The position numbers and the translations under genes are program-made. Below the pieces are notes generated by a model. It was not told the origin of the DNA and did no database searches. It worked only from the letters and a program-made list of their open reading frames with translations. Positions 17,840 through 26,270 of a stretch of 64,000 nucleotides of DNA are shown here, one piece after another. How positions within the stretch are numbered: the first letter of the stretch is position 1; each line of letters opens with the position of its first letter. Origin of the DNA: Phycisphaerae bacterium (GTDB taxonomy: Bacteria; Planctomycetota; Phycisphaerae; UBA1845; UTPLA1); contig DATEMU010000005.1 of assembly GCA_035275405.1 (NCBI GenBank), forward strand, positions 247,381-311,380. Reading direction: 5' to 3'.

Positions 17840-18544
17840 TCAAAGGCTATCGTTCGTGGTAGTAGATGGGACGGTCTCGATTGCCCGCCCGCCAATCTTC
17901 CTGACGTTCAACCCCCCGGCCGCATCCAGCGACACTTCCCACGTCTGCCCCGGTGCGAGCGGCACGCTCGGCGCTTCGCACTGCGCCGTACGGATGCCGT
18001 ACTTCGCCGCGAGCTTCGGATCGTTCACGATCTCCCAAAACCGCCGCCACATCTCCGCATCCGCCGCGCTCAGGCCGCTGGGCGCCGGGAGCGGATCGCC
18101 CTCCTCCGGCGGTTCCATCTCGCCAAAAATCCGCCGAAATACCGCCAGGCTCGCCGCGCGTCCCGCCTCGGCCTCGCGGACGCGTCGAAATTCGAATTTG
18201 ATCACCATCGCCTCGAAATACGCCGACTCGCCCAGCACCTCGATCGTCTGCGGCACGGCCAGCGCCCCGTCCGCGCCGATCTCCTGCCAGCGCAGCGTCG
18301 TCATAGACCGGCCCGCCTCGTCCGTCCGCCGGTCAAGCACATCAACCTGCGCCACCCGCCGCGAGGCCGTCAGCCGCTCGGCGAACTCCACGAGCTGAGT
18401 CCGCTCCTTTTCCAATTCCTGCACGCGGCCCTGCAATTCTCGGACCTCGCGACCGGAGTAACTGGAAATGCCATAGCCTGCCGCGACCAGTGCGGCGGCC
18501 CCGATGAGAATAGGACGAATCGACTTCACCACAGGTGACCCCAA
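17840..18544 (-). CDS. Hypothetical membrane-anchored coiled-coil protein
   Basis: I do not recognise the family. The 234-residue product has an N-terminal membrane helix (IRPILIGAAALVAAGYGISSY), then a coiled coil (about 30-60, GRVQELEKERTQLVEFAERL). A soluble domain of about 170 residues follows, with APGQTWEVSLDAAG near the end. It is probably periplasmic and anchored in the inner membrane. The first codon used is TTG at 18544; GTG at 18532 is equally possible. The hypothetical gene at 18631-19209 lies just upstream on the same strand, so the two may be co-transcribed. Confidence 0.55.
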   Translation of the reverse strand: MGSPVVKSIRPILIGAAALVAAGYGISSYSGREVRELQGRVQELEKERTQLVEFAERLTASRRVAQVDVLDRRTDEAGRSMTTLRWQEIGADGALAVPQTIEVLGESAYFEAMVIKFEFRRVREAEAGRAASLAVFRRIFGEMEPPEEGDPLPAPSGLSAADAEMWRRFWEIVNDPKLAAKYGIRTAQCEAPSVPLAPGQTWEVSLDAAGGLNVRKIGGRAIETVPSTTTNDSL

Positions 18545-18630
18545 TCGGCGATGACCATCTGAGTATTACGCTTAATTCTAGTATCGGTTGCATCCCGGCG
18601 AATTCGGTGCGTCCGCGGACCCAAAACTCG

Positions 18631-19209
18631 TCACTCGGCCCGATGGGCCTCAACACGCAGCACCGCCCCCACATGCAGTCGGTACGCGACCTGCGGAGGA
18701 AGTTCAACGCGCCGCGAGAACCCCGCCGGAGCCTCGCCCGCCATGATGTAAACGTCTTGCCCCGCTACGCGACCGCGCAAAACCACATGGTGCTGCCCTT
18801 CGACATCGAAGCAGGCCGCGACCGTCAGCCCCTCGATCGGCGCGGACGGAGCCACGCGATCGACGACCACCCTCGCGGCGGCCATCACATCGATTCCCTC
18901 GGGCGCAACGCACTGCGCTACACCCATCACCAGCATGAACCGCGTCCCCAGGTGCAGGCTGTACGCTTCATCCGCGTCGAGCCCGTACGCGGGGTAGTAG
19001 TTCGGCTCCGTCTGACCCACGACGACGTAATACTGGTCCGATTCCGCCGCCCCGCGCCGCGCGCGAAACTCAAACACCACAACCGCACCGTCGCCCTCCA
19101 ACGGTGATCGCTCGAAGACCCGCGCCACCCCCAACTCCCCGGGCGCATCCTCGCGCAACTGCGCGCGGAGGTAGCCCAGCGCATATTCGCGCCAAGGACT
19201 CAAATTCAT
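18631..19209 (-). CDS. Hypothetical protein
   Basis: From the ATG at 19209 (MNLSPWREYALGYL) this is a 192-residue soluble-looking protein with no recognised domain. It is rich in beta-type stretches such as VVVFEFRARRG, QYYVVVGQTEPNYYP and HHVVLRGRVAGQDVYIMAGE. An in-frame ATG at 19266 would start MANSESEA, encoded by the dispersed GCGAATA repeat, which suggests that extension is not original. The convergent or divergent neighbours give no hint of function. Confidence 0.5.
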   Translation of the reverse strand: MNLSPWREYALGYLRAQLREDAPGELGVARVFERSPLEGDGAVVVFEFRARRGAAESDQYYVVVGQTEPNYYPAYGLDADEAYSLHLGTRFMLVMGVAQCVAPEGIDVMAAARVVVDRVAPSAPIEGLTVAACFDVEGQHHVVLRGRVAGQDVYIMAGEAPAGFSRRVELPPQVAYRLHVGAVLRVEAHRAE

Positions 19210-19251
19210 CGGATCGGGCGGCGTCGTCGGATTCAACGGCGTCGCTTCACT

Positions 19252-19284
19252 TTCGCTATTCGCCATTCGCTATTCGCTATTCCG
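19252..19284. repeat. ATTCGCT repeat array
   Basis: TTCGCTATTCGCCATTCGCT followed by ATTCGCTATTCCG contains four units. It lies between the hypothetical gene and the kinase gene and matches the array at 14271-14300. Confidence 0.65.
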
Positions 19285-19290
19285 TGGAGG

Positions 19291-19320
19291 TTATCAATTC
19301 CCCGCCCCGCCATCTATACT
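19291..19320 (+). promoter_or_regulatory. Possible promoter of the kinase gene
   Basis: TTATCA (19291-19296), an 18-base spacer and TATACT (19315-19320) stand just upstream of the ATG at 19336. The -35 match is weak. Confidence 0.3.
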
Positions 19321-19335
19321 GCCTCTCCCGAGCCC

Positions 19336-20595
19336 ATGGACCAACCCGAATTCAAGCCCACACCGCTCGTCTGCCCGCAATGCCGCTCCCAATACGTCCC
19401 CATGCGCCCCACCCTCGGCCGGCGCGTCCGTTGCCGCCACTGCGGCCACGTCTGGCGCGACCAATCGACCGCCGCCGGTCAGATAGCAGGGGCGATTGGA
19501 TCGGCCGCGTCGGCGTGGGCCCAGATGGGCTCGACGCTGATCGCCTCGGCCGATCACGGCTCGACGATGGGCCATCTCGCCGCCAAGTTCGTCCGCCCGC
19601 CGCAGCCCGCCGCAGCCGAATGGGTCGGCCGTACGCTGGGCCGCTACGAAATCCGCGCGATCCTCGGCCTCGGCGCGATGGGCAATGTCTTCGAAGCCTA
19701 CGACAAGGACCTGGAACGACCGGTCGCACTGAAAATGCTCCCGCGGCGGATCGACCCCGCTCATCAGCCGCTCGGCCTCAAGATGTTCCTGCAGGAGGCC
19801 CGCGTCGCCGCGCAGATTCAGCATCCCAACGTCGTCACGGTCTATGAGGTCGGCCAGGAAGAAGGGATGTATTACTTCGCCATGGAGCGGGTGGACGGCA
19901 TCACCCTCGCCGCGCTCGTCGACCAAAACGGCCCGATGCTGGTCCAGCAGGCGTGCTACGTCATCGCCCAGGCCGCCAAGGGCCTCGCCGCCGGTCACGC
20001 CCTCGGCGTCATCCATCGCGACGTCAAACCCGGCAACATCATGATCGACACGGCCGGCCACGTGAAAGTTACGGACTTCGGACTCGCGGATGTCACGGGC
20101 ATCGCGGGCATCAAGGAACTCTCCGAGCGGACGCTGGGGACTCCGGGTTGGATTTCGCCCGAGGTCGCCCGCGGCAGCCGCCCAACGCCCGCCAGCGACA
20201 TCTACAGCCTTGGCCTGACGCTGCACTTCGCGATCACGCGGTCGCGGCTTGTGCAGGCGAAGACAAAAAGCGGCATGATCCGCGCGCAACAAGAGGCCAG
20301 AAGCATCCAGCGCGAGCAGCTCCCCTCCAACTGGCCGCCGCGCCTGGCGGACATCGTCTTGCAATGCCTGCAGGCCGACCCCAAAGACCGCTACCAATCC
20401 GCCGACATGCTCGCGGGAGATCTTCTACGCGCGTTGTCGCCCGACGAGAAGGATGCCACGCTTATGCTCACCCCGCCGCACGCGCGGCTGGCCAAGCCCG
20501 TGTCGCCGATCGTGACGTGGGTCGTACTTGGCGCGCTACTTATCGTGTCGGCGGGCCTCTTCGTGTGGTGGTGGAAGCTCCGCGGCGGGCTGTAG
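19336..20595 (+). CDS. Ser/Thr protein kinase with zinc-ribbon N-terminus
   Basis: The 419-residue kinase opens with an MJ0042-type zinc ribbon (CPQCRSQY, then CRHCGHVW, residues 13-40). After a linker, the kinase domain begins near residue 103, with glycine loop LGLGAMGNVF and lysine VALKML. The catalytic loop HRDVKPGN lies near 225, with DFG near 243. The activation-segment end GTPGWISPEV replaces the usual GTPxYMAPE. A single membrane helix near the C-terminus (SPIVTWVVLGALLIVSAGLF) leaves only a few outside residues, so it has no large sensor domain. The catalytic residues are intact. Confidence 0.88.
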   Translation: MDQPEFKPTPLVCPQCRSQYVPMRPTLGRRVRCRHCGHVWRDQSTAAGQIAGAIGSAASAWAQMGSTLIASADHGSTMGHLAAKFVRPPQPAAAEWVGRTLGRYEIRAILGLGAMGNVFEAYDKDLERPVALKMLPRRIDPAHQPLGLKMFLQEARVAAQIQHPNVVTVYEVGQEEGMYYFAMERVDGITLAALVDQNGPMLVQQACYVIAQAAKGLAAGHALGVIHRDVKPGNIMIDTAGHVKVTDFGLADVTGIAGIKELSERTLGTPGWISPEVARGSRPTPASDIYSLGLTLHFAITRSRLVQAKTKSGMIRAQQEARSIQREQLPSNWPPRLADIVLQCLQADPKDRYQSADMLAGDLLRALSPDEKDATLMLTPPHARLAKPVSPIVTWVVLGALLIVSAGLFVWWWKLRGGL

Positions 20596-20647
20596 CGTCG
20601 ATCCTTGTGGCCGACGAAATCGGCAGACCCGGCCCCAACACGGTACG

Positions 20648-21061
20648 TCAATCCGTTGGATGGCGGCCGAGCTTCGTTTCCTCAGCACGAATCGCCAAGA
20701 TCAACGGTCTATTCATTTGCAGGGCAACGATCGTCGCGCGCCCTATCGGTGTCAGGCCAATGGCTCGCGGCCCATCCCAGCGAAAGTGATCCGACCATTC
20801 GTCAACGCGAGGGTTGAAGAGCGGCGCCGCTTCACCGGTTTGGGGGTCCATCGCGCTTTGACGTGCAGCTTTCCGCAATGAACAGGAAACGCACGCCCAG
20901 GCAAGATTATCAAGTTGGGTCCGTCCCCCCGCGGAAATCGGTATCACATGGTCGACGTGAAACGTAGCTTCTTGTCCGAGCTGAGCGAGTCGACAATACT
21001 CGCATCGACCGGCGGATCGCTCTATCACAGCCCTGTGCAAGTCCGCAGGAACATGCGACAT
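20648..21061 (-). CDS. HNH endonuclease
   Basis: The 137-residue protein has CEYCRLAQ near residue 20, then FHVDHVIPISAGGRTQLDNL and CVSCSLRKA: a classic HNH core with paired zinc cysteines and the HVDH catalytic histidine. The C-terminal region FNPRVDEWSDHFRW is typical of the small standalone HNH family common in cyanobacteria and planctomycetes. It follows the 72-residue gene by three bases (TAA, GCG, ATG), so both are one operon. The function in the host is unknown; a mobile or defence origin is possible. Confidence 0.83.
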   Translation of the reverse strand: MSHVPADLHRAVIERSAGRCEYCRLAQLGQEATFHVDHVIPISAGGRTQLDNLAWACVSCSLRKAARQSAMDPQTGEAAPLFNPRVDEWSDHFRWDGPRAIGLTPIGRATIVALQMNRPLILAIRAEETKLGRHPTD

Positions 21062-21064
21062 CGC

Positions 21065-21283
21065 TTAGTGACCGTTGCCCTGTTCCGAGCGAAGCCGGAG
21101 CAGTGACAGAAGATCGGCCAAATTGACCAGCCCTTCAGCCTCGGAACGCTCGCGGACGGACAACTTCTCCCCGCGGTCCTGGCGATCTAGCAACTCGTGC
21201 AATCGCTCATCGACGGCCAAAGGGAGACGCAGCCGGTCCAGGTCCGACGGGAGTTCGAGTTCGAGGTGAATTAGACGGCTCAT
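21065..21283 (-). CDS. Small hypothetical protein, HNH partner
   Basis: The 72-residue product starts MSRLIHLELELPSDLDRLRL and is mostly helical and charged, with no named domain that I recognise. It is the first gene of a two-gene operon with the HNH endonuclease. Small proteins in this position commonly accompany HNH genes of this type. It could be an accessory or antidote protein, but this is only inferred from position. A convincing promoter lies upstream at 21316-21343. Confidence 0.6.
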   Translation of the reverse strand: MSRLIHLELELPSDLDRLRLPLAVDERLHELLDRQDRGEKLSVRERSEAEGLVNLADLLSLLRLRSEQGNGH

Positions 21284-21585
21284 GGACTTCTACTCCGTCC
21301 TCGGCGTAGTCTTGGATTATATCCGGGTTCCCTGAAACGTCGATGCATCCGCACCTCCGTCGTTGCCGCTATTTTTTATTTTCTTGTGGCGAGATTAGCA
21401 GAGATTAGCTGGGACAGCCTTTCGTTCTACATTCGCCAAGCACAAAATAGCACCGGACCACCCATTCGACGCTTCCTTTATTTCGACCTAACAATAGCCT
21501 TACTTCCACGAAAAGTCAAGGTAAGAACCTTTCGAGGCGCGAAAAACTCGTTGCAGGGCCCATCGCGCGACGAGTCTGCGCCGGC
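21284..21585. other. AT-richer intergenic gap
   Basis: This 302-base gap between the HNH pair and the phosphosugar mutase is poorer in GC than the surroundings (for example GCTATTTTTTATTTTCTTG near 21368). Apart from the promoter at 21316-21343 no gene or RNA was recognised. An open frame on the plus strand (21386-21697) runs into the mutase gene and is probably not real. Confidence 0.5.
21316..21343 (-). promoter_or_regulatory. Promoter of the HNH operon
   Basis: On the minus strand TCGACG (21338-21343), a 16-base spacer and a perfect TATAAT (21316-21321) lie 33 bases before the ATG at 21283. Confidence 0.55.
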
Positions 21586-23355
21586 TCAGGCCTCGCCCGC
21601 GATCATTGACAACTCGTGGGAGATCGCCTCGATTTTTATCGAAGCCCCCATTCGAGCCGTCGCCAGATCATCCCCCGGCTCTTTCGCCAAGATGTAGAAT
21701 TTGATCTTGGGCTCCGTCCCGCTCGGCCGAGCGATCACCTTCGTCTTATCGTCGAGCGTCAGCATGATGACATCGCTCGCCGGCAACTCGTATCGTCCGA
21801 CGACTATGCCGGTCGCCAGTTCGCGCACCTCACCCGTCTGGATATCCGCCCACGTCTGGACGGGCCGGCCGCCCATCGTCCGCGGGGGCGAGCGGCGCAG
21901 ACCATCCATCAGCGCCGCGATCCGCGTCGCGCCGTCCTGGCCCGGCATCGTGAAACTCTTGGCCCCTTCCTGGTGGAAGCCGAATTTCGCGAAGAGCGAA
22001 TCCAATAGCGTAAGCAGAGTCTGCCCCTGGCTGGCCGCAAACGCCGCCGCCTCCGCCAGAAATGCCGCGCTCGTCACCGCGTCCTTGTCGCGGACGTAGT
22101 CGCACGGCATGTACCCGTAGCTCTCCTCCGCTCCGAAGATGAACCGTCGCCCCGACCCGTCACGCTCAAACTCGCCAATCTTCGCCGCGATCCACTTGAA
22201 CCCCGTCAGCGTCTCGACCACTTCCGCCCCGTACGATCGCGCGATCGTCTTCATCAAGTCGCTGCTCACGATAGTGCTGAGCACGACACCGCGATTGGGA
22301 AACCGGCCGCTCCGCGTGAGCTGCTCGCACAGGTAGTACGTCAAAATCGCCGCAATCTGGTTTCCGGTCACCAGCGGATAATTTCCCGTCGCGTCGCGCA
22401 CCGCGATCCCCACGCGGTCGGCGTCTGGGTCGCTCGCGATGACCAGATCCGCCGACTCCCGCCGCGCCAGATCGATCGCCATGGCCAGCGCCGCCCCCTC
22501 CTCCGGGTTCGGCGATTTCACCGTGGGGAACTCGCCATCGGGCCGGGCTTGCTCGGCGACTTCGCTGACATTGACGAATCCGCGTCTGCGGAGGGCCTCG
22601 GGGACCAGTGTCGAGCCCGTCCCGTGCAGCGCGCTGAAGACGATCTTGAGCTGTTTGCCCTGCGTCTGGCATAGGTCGGGGGCCAGCGTGGATTGCTGGA
22701 CCTTTTCCAGAAACGCCTCGTCGATCTCGTGGCCAATCAGATTGACGAGCCCTTGCGACTTCGCCTCGGCCAGCGGCATCGCCCGGACATTCGAGAATCC
22801 ACCGACCCGCCGCACTTCCTCAATGATCGCCGCATCGTGCGGCGGGACGACCTGCCCCCCATCACTCCAATACGCCTTGAACCCGTTGTACGCCGGCGGG
22901 TTGTGGCTCGCCGTCACCACCACGCCCGACGTGCATTTCAGATGTCGCACGGCGAACGACAACTCCGGCGTCGGTCGCAGCGCCTCGAAGAGGTACGCAC
23001 GAATCCCGTTGCCCGCCATCACCTCGGCCACGCGCCGCGCAAAGGCGTCGCTCATCCGCCGGCAGTCGTACGCAATCGCCACGCCGCCCCGCCTGGCCGC
23101 TTCCCCTCCCTTTGCGATGTAGTTTGCCAACCCCTGTGCGGCCGCCCCCACGGTGTACGGGTTCATTCGGTTCAAGCCCGCTCCCATAATCCCGCGCAAC
23201 CCGCCCGTTCCGAACTCCAGATCACGGTAAAACCGATCCGCCAATTCCCCGGCATCGCCGCGCGCCAACAGGTCGCGCACCTCTTGTTGATCGATCGGCG
23301 CGATCGCGGGGTCCGCAAGCCAGCGATCGACGGCGGATTGAATGGCGGGATCCAT
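21586..23355 (-). CDS. Phosphoglucomutase/phosphomannomutase family protein
   Basis: The 589-residue length fits the alpha-D-phosphohexomutase subgroup of PgcA-type enzymes. GGLRGIMGAGLNRMN lies near residue 50. The phosphoserine loop VTASHNPPAYNG lies near 147, the metal loop SDPDADRVGIAV near 310, the sugar loop GAEESYGY near 405, and the phosphate-binding loop RPSGTEPKIKFY near 550. It interconverts hexose 1- and 6-phosphates and so feeds nucleotide-sugar synthesis for the glycan genes downstream of the tRNA. It is monocistronic. Confidence 0.92.
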   Translation of the reverse strand: MDPAIQSAVDRWLADPAIAPIDQQEVRDLLARGDAGELADRFYRDLEFGTGGLRGIMGAGLNRMNPYTVGAAAQGLANYIAKGGEAARRGGVAIAYDCRRMSDAFARRVAEVMAGNGIRAYLFEALRPTPELSFAVRHLKCTSGVVVTASHNPPAYNGFKAYWSDGGQVVPPHDAAIIEEVRRVGGFSNVRAMPLAEAKSQGLVNLIGHEIDEAFLEKVQQSTLAPDLCQTQGKQLKIVFSALHGTGSTLVPEALRRRGFVNVSEVAEQARPDGEFPTVKSPNPEEGAALAMAIDLARRESADLVIASDPDADRVGIAVRDATGNYPLVTGNQIAAILTYYLCEQLTRSGRFPNRGVVLSTIVSSDLMKTIARSYGAEVVETLTGFKWIAAKIGEFERDGSGRRFIFGAEESYGYMPCDYVRDKDAVTSAAFLAEAAAFAASQGQTLLTLLDSLFAKFGFHQEGAKSFTMPGQDGATRIAALMDGLRRSPPRTMGGRPVQTWADIQTGEVRELATGIVVGRYELPASDVIMLTLDDKTKVIARPSGTEPKIKFYILAKEPGDDLATARMGASIKIEAISHELSMIAGEA

Positions 23356-23458
23356 GGCGGAATCGTCTCGATTCAGGGGATGCGATGCAAGAAGGCGAGC
23401 CTCCGGGCGGCCAAGAACGGATGGCCGGGATCCTTGGAGCCTCCGGGCCGTTCGAAGT

Positions 23459-23486
23459 TTGCTGACCCCGGCCTCCGGGCTACAAT
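23459..23486 (+). promoter_or_regulatory. Promoter of the tRNA-Val gene
   Basis: TTGCTG (23459-23464), a 16-base spacer and TACAAT (23481-23486) end 23 bases before the tRNA. The position suits a tRNA promoter. Confidence 0.5.
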
Positions 23487-23509
23487 AGTCCCGCCGCTGA
23501 TGAAATAGC

Positions 23510-23583
23510 GGGCGTTTAGCTCAGTTGGTTAGAGCGCGCGGATCACACCCGCGAGGTCGCAGGTTCGAGTCCTGCAACGCCCA
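23510..23583 (+). tRNA. tRNA-Val (anticodon CAC)
   Basis: The 74-base gene folds as a full cloverleaf: acceptor GGGCGTT/AACGCCC with discriminator A, D stem GCTC/GAGC, anticodon stem CGCGG/CCGCG with loop ATCACAC, and T arm GCAGG TTCGAGT CCTGC. The anticodon CAC reads GTG (valine). The 3' CCA is not encoded (GTA follows). Confidence 0.95.
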
Positions 23584-23917
23584 GTAATCGTGCTCCAACC
23601 AGGGTTGCGGCCTGCGGCCCTGCCGATCATGAGCGCGTGCCGATGCGTCCCAAATCCAGGGGACATTCGCCGAGATGGGCTATCAGCCCCACCGAGATCA
23701 TTCGCGACATCGCCGGTACGCTGATTAAGTCCTTATCGCACCGCCCGTTGGGCCGCTTTGTGGACCGGAAACCCGGCGTTTTTCGCACGGCACGGACATT
23801 GCCAATCCCACGCCTCCTGTGATATCATTGGCGTGTTCCGGTCTGGAGTCTTCGAAGGAAGCATTCTCCTTTCGGTCCATCGCGTCGATGTCGGGGGGGA
23901 TGAAAGGCGATTCAATC
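23584..23917. other. Intergenic region before the glycan operon
   Basis: About 330 bases separate the tRNA from the first operon gene. They hold the extended -10 promoter at 23799-23828. A leader of about 80 bases follows. The tRNA has no clear T-rich terminator. No further gene was recognised. Confidence 0.45.
23799..23828 (+). promoter_or_regulatory. Extended -10 promoter of the glycan operon
   Basis: TTGCCA (23799-23804) and TATCAT (23823-23828) are 18 bases apart, and TGA directly precedes the -10 hexamer (TGnTATCAT). The sequence CCTGTGATAT recurs upstream of the carbamoyltransferase gene at 61153-61162. Confidence 0.45.
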
Positions 23918-24934
23918 ATGGCGACCGTTCCACTGAATGTGGTCTCCCCGGGCATCTTCGGGCCCGCCCAGGAGGCCGAGCCGGTAGCGCAGGGCCGCTT
24001 CGGCTTCGTCGAGCGGGATCACGAAGAGTTCCCGCCGATCATCGTTATCGCGGTCACCAACGTCTGCGATATGGCGTGCATCCATTGCGCGCACCCGGTC
24101 ATTAAGAAGCTGCCCGAATACAAGGCGGCGTTCATGGACCCGGCGATCCATACCAAAATCGTGGAGGAGACCAGGCAGTTCAAGGACAAGCTCTGGGTCT
24201 TCCGCTACGCCGCCGACGGCGAGTCCATCCTCCACCCCCACTTCATCGACATGGTGGAGGAGACGAAGCGCGCCGGCATCGGCCCGGTCGATCTGACCAC
24301 CAACGCCATGGCCCTGACCGAGGAAAAGATGCGGCGGTTGCTCCTGGCGCCGATCGACGTGATTGACGTCAGCACCGATGCCTATTCGAAAGAGACCTAC
24401 GAGAAGATTCGCATTAAAGGCAAGTTCGACCTGGTGACCGCCAACACCAAACGGCTGATCGAGCTGCGCAACGAGTTGAAATCGCCCACCAAGATCATGG
24501 TCAGCATCATCGACCAAAAGCAGGCCAAGAACGAAGTCGAGTTGTTCAAGAACTATTGGGGTCCGATGGTCGACGAGGTGCTCGTCCGCGGCCTGAACAA
24601 CGATCTGGGCCTGGTCAAAGTCGAGGAAACGTACTTCGACGAAGGCATCAAGCGCTGGCCCTGCCCGCAGTTTTGGAAGCGCGTGACGATCAACATGCAC
24701 GGCGAAGTCCGCTTCTGCGTGGAGGACTGGCAGAATCACGGCGTCGTCGGAAACGTGCGGGACCAGACCATCCAGGAAATCTGGAAGAGCGAAATCTACG
24801 AAAAAATGCGCGACCTGCACATGACCGGCCGCTGGCGCGACATGGGCATGTGCGAGCATTGCATGGATTGGCAGCATATGGAGTGGGACCACGGCTTCGA
24901 AAAGGCGATCGCCAGGGTCATGAGCAAGAACTAA
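23918..24934 (+). CDS. Radical SAM protein with SPASM-like C-terminus
   Basis: The product of about 338 residues holds TNVCDMACIHCAHPV near residue 44 (CX3CX2C), the radical SAM cluster. The C-terminal third has several cysteines (CPQFWKRVTI, VRFCVEDW, MCEHCMDWQ), as in SPASM domains that bind auxiliary Fe-S clusters. IINMHG/NVRDQTIQEIW-type spacing also fits. It is the first gene of a nine-gene run. ATG 23918 was chosen because the longer frame from 23819 begins within the promoter region; ATG 23900 is an alternative with a purine-rich upstream site. In glycan operons such enzymes modify sugars or lipids; the substrate is unknown. Confidence 0.82.
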   Translation: MATVPLNVVSPGIFGPAQEAEPVAQGRFGFVERDHEEFPPIIVIAVTNVCDMACIHCAHPVIKKLPEYKAAFMDPAIHTKIVEETRQFKDKLWVFRYAADGESILHPHFIDMVEETKRAGIGPVDLTTNAMALTEEKMRRLLLAPIDVIDVSTDAYSKETYEKIRIKGKFDLVTANTKRLIELRNELKSPTKIMVSIIDQKQAKNEVELFKNYWGPMVDEVLVRGLNNDLGLVKVEETYFDEGIKRWPCPQFWKRVTINMHGEVRFCVEDWQNHGVVGNVRDQTIQEIWKSEIYEKMRDLHMTGRWRDMGMCEHCMDWQHMEWDHGFEKAIARVMSKN

Positions 24935-25080
24935 GAAGCCGGCGAACCATCGAATCAACGGTTCGCCGATGAATGCGCTTTACATTCAGGAAGGGAAGCC
25001 GGCCGCTCGCAAGGACGCGGGGAGGGAGGACGATCGTGTCAATGCCACCAGCCGCAGCGGGTACGCTCGCGGAGCCGTCG

Positions 25081-26112
25081 ATGAAAAAAATCGCCAAAAC
25101 CCCGGCCGTCGTACGTGTCGGCGTCGTGGGTTGTGGTTATTGGGGCCCCAATATCATCCGTAACTTCAGCGCCCTGCGCGACTGCGATTTGCGGGTCATT
25201 TGCGATTCCAACGCCGGTCGTCTGGAACCCTTCGGACGCCGTTATCCCTCGGCCCGCACCGAGGGCGACTTTGCGGCCATGATCGCCGATCCCGACCTCG
25301 ACGCCGTCGCCATCTGCACCCCGGTCCACACGCACTATCCGCTGGCCAAGGCCGCGCTCGAGGCCGGCAAGCACGTCCTGATGGAAAAACCCCTGACCCA
25401 CAGCTCCGAGTCGGCCCAGACGCTGGTCAACATGGCCAGGCAGCGCGGGCTGACCATCATGGTCGATCACACCTTCATCTACAGCGGGGCCGTCCAGAAG
25501 ATCAAGTCGATCATTGATAGCGGCGAGATCGGGGACATCCTCTATTTCGATTCGGTCCGCATCAACCTCGGCTTGTTTCAGCACGACATCAATGTCATCT
25601 GGGACCTCGCCCCCCACGATTTGTCGATCATGGATTATCTGCTCGGCCGCGCCCCCATCTGGGTCTCTGCGATCGGCAGCAAGCACTTCGGCAAGCTCGA
25701 AAACCTCGCCTACATGAGCATGAAGTTCGACGATTCCCTGATCGCCCACTTCCACGTGAACTGGCTCGCCCCGGTCAAGCTTCGTTCGACCGTCATCGGC
25801 GGCTCCAAGCGAATGATTGTCTATGACGATCTCGCCCCCAGCGAGAAGATCAAAGTGTACGACAAGGGCGTAACGATCAACGGCGACAAGTCCGAGCGCG
25901 ACAAGGTCCTGATCGACTATCGAACCGGCGACATGTTCGCCCCCAAGATCGACAAGACCGAACCGCTGGAGGCCGTCTGCCGGCATTTCGTGGAGAGCAT
26001 TCAGAACGGGACAACGCCGCTCACCGACGGCGAGTCCGGCCTGCGCGTCGTGCGGATACTCGAGGCCGCGCAGCGGTCGATTGAGCGAAGCGGGGAGCGG
26101 GTCAACTTGTAG
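25081..26112 (+). CDS. Gfo/Idh/MocA-family oxidoreductase
   Basis: From ATG 25081 the protein has 343 residues. Its Rossmann fold starts RVGVVGCGYWGPNIIRNF near residue 12, and MEKPLTHSSESA near 101 includes the conserved EKP. DHTFIYSGAVQKIKS and VIWDLAPHDLSIMDYL fit the sugar dehydrogenases of O-antigen clusters (WlbA-like). It probably oxidises C3 of a nucleotide sugar with NAD. The aminotransferase that follows would add nitrogen to the resulting ketone. ATG 24973 would add 36 residues unlike the family. Confidence 0.85.
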   Translation: MKKIAKTPAVVRVGVVGCGYWGPNIIRNFSALRDCDLRVICDSNAGRLEPFGRRYPSARTEGDFAAMIADPDLDAVAICTPVHTHYPLAKAALEAGKHVLMEKPLTHSSESAQTLVNMARQRGLTIMVDHTFIYSGAVQKIKSIIDSGEIGDILYFDSVRINLGLFQHDINVIWDLAPHDLSIMDYLLGRAPIWVSAIGSKHFGKLENLAYMSMKFDDSLIAHFHVNWLAPVKLRSTVIGGSKRMIVYDDLAPSEKIKVYDKGVTINGDKSERDKVLIDYRTGDMFAPKIDKTEPLEAVCRHFVESIQNGTTPLTDGESGLRVVRILEAAQRSIERSGERVNL

Positions 26113-26270
26113 CACTGCGCTGCCGGCGACATCGTCGACGCCCATGCCGGAGTCGAGGGAGCGCACTTTGGCATCTCGCGGTCGGGGGCAGTACCATACT
26201 CCTGTTTTGACCGTTCGCCACACGGCTCGCCGTGGCGGACGAGGACTAGCTCGAAAGGAAGACGCGAACC

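Noticed and set aside
21386..21697. Plus-strand open frame of 103 residues
   Set aside because: It runs from the AT-richer gap into the phosphosugar mutase gene on the other strand. It has no ribosome site or family, so it is probably a chance frame.
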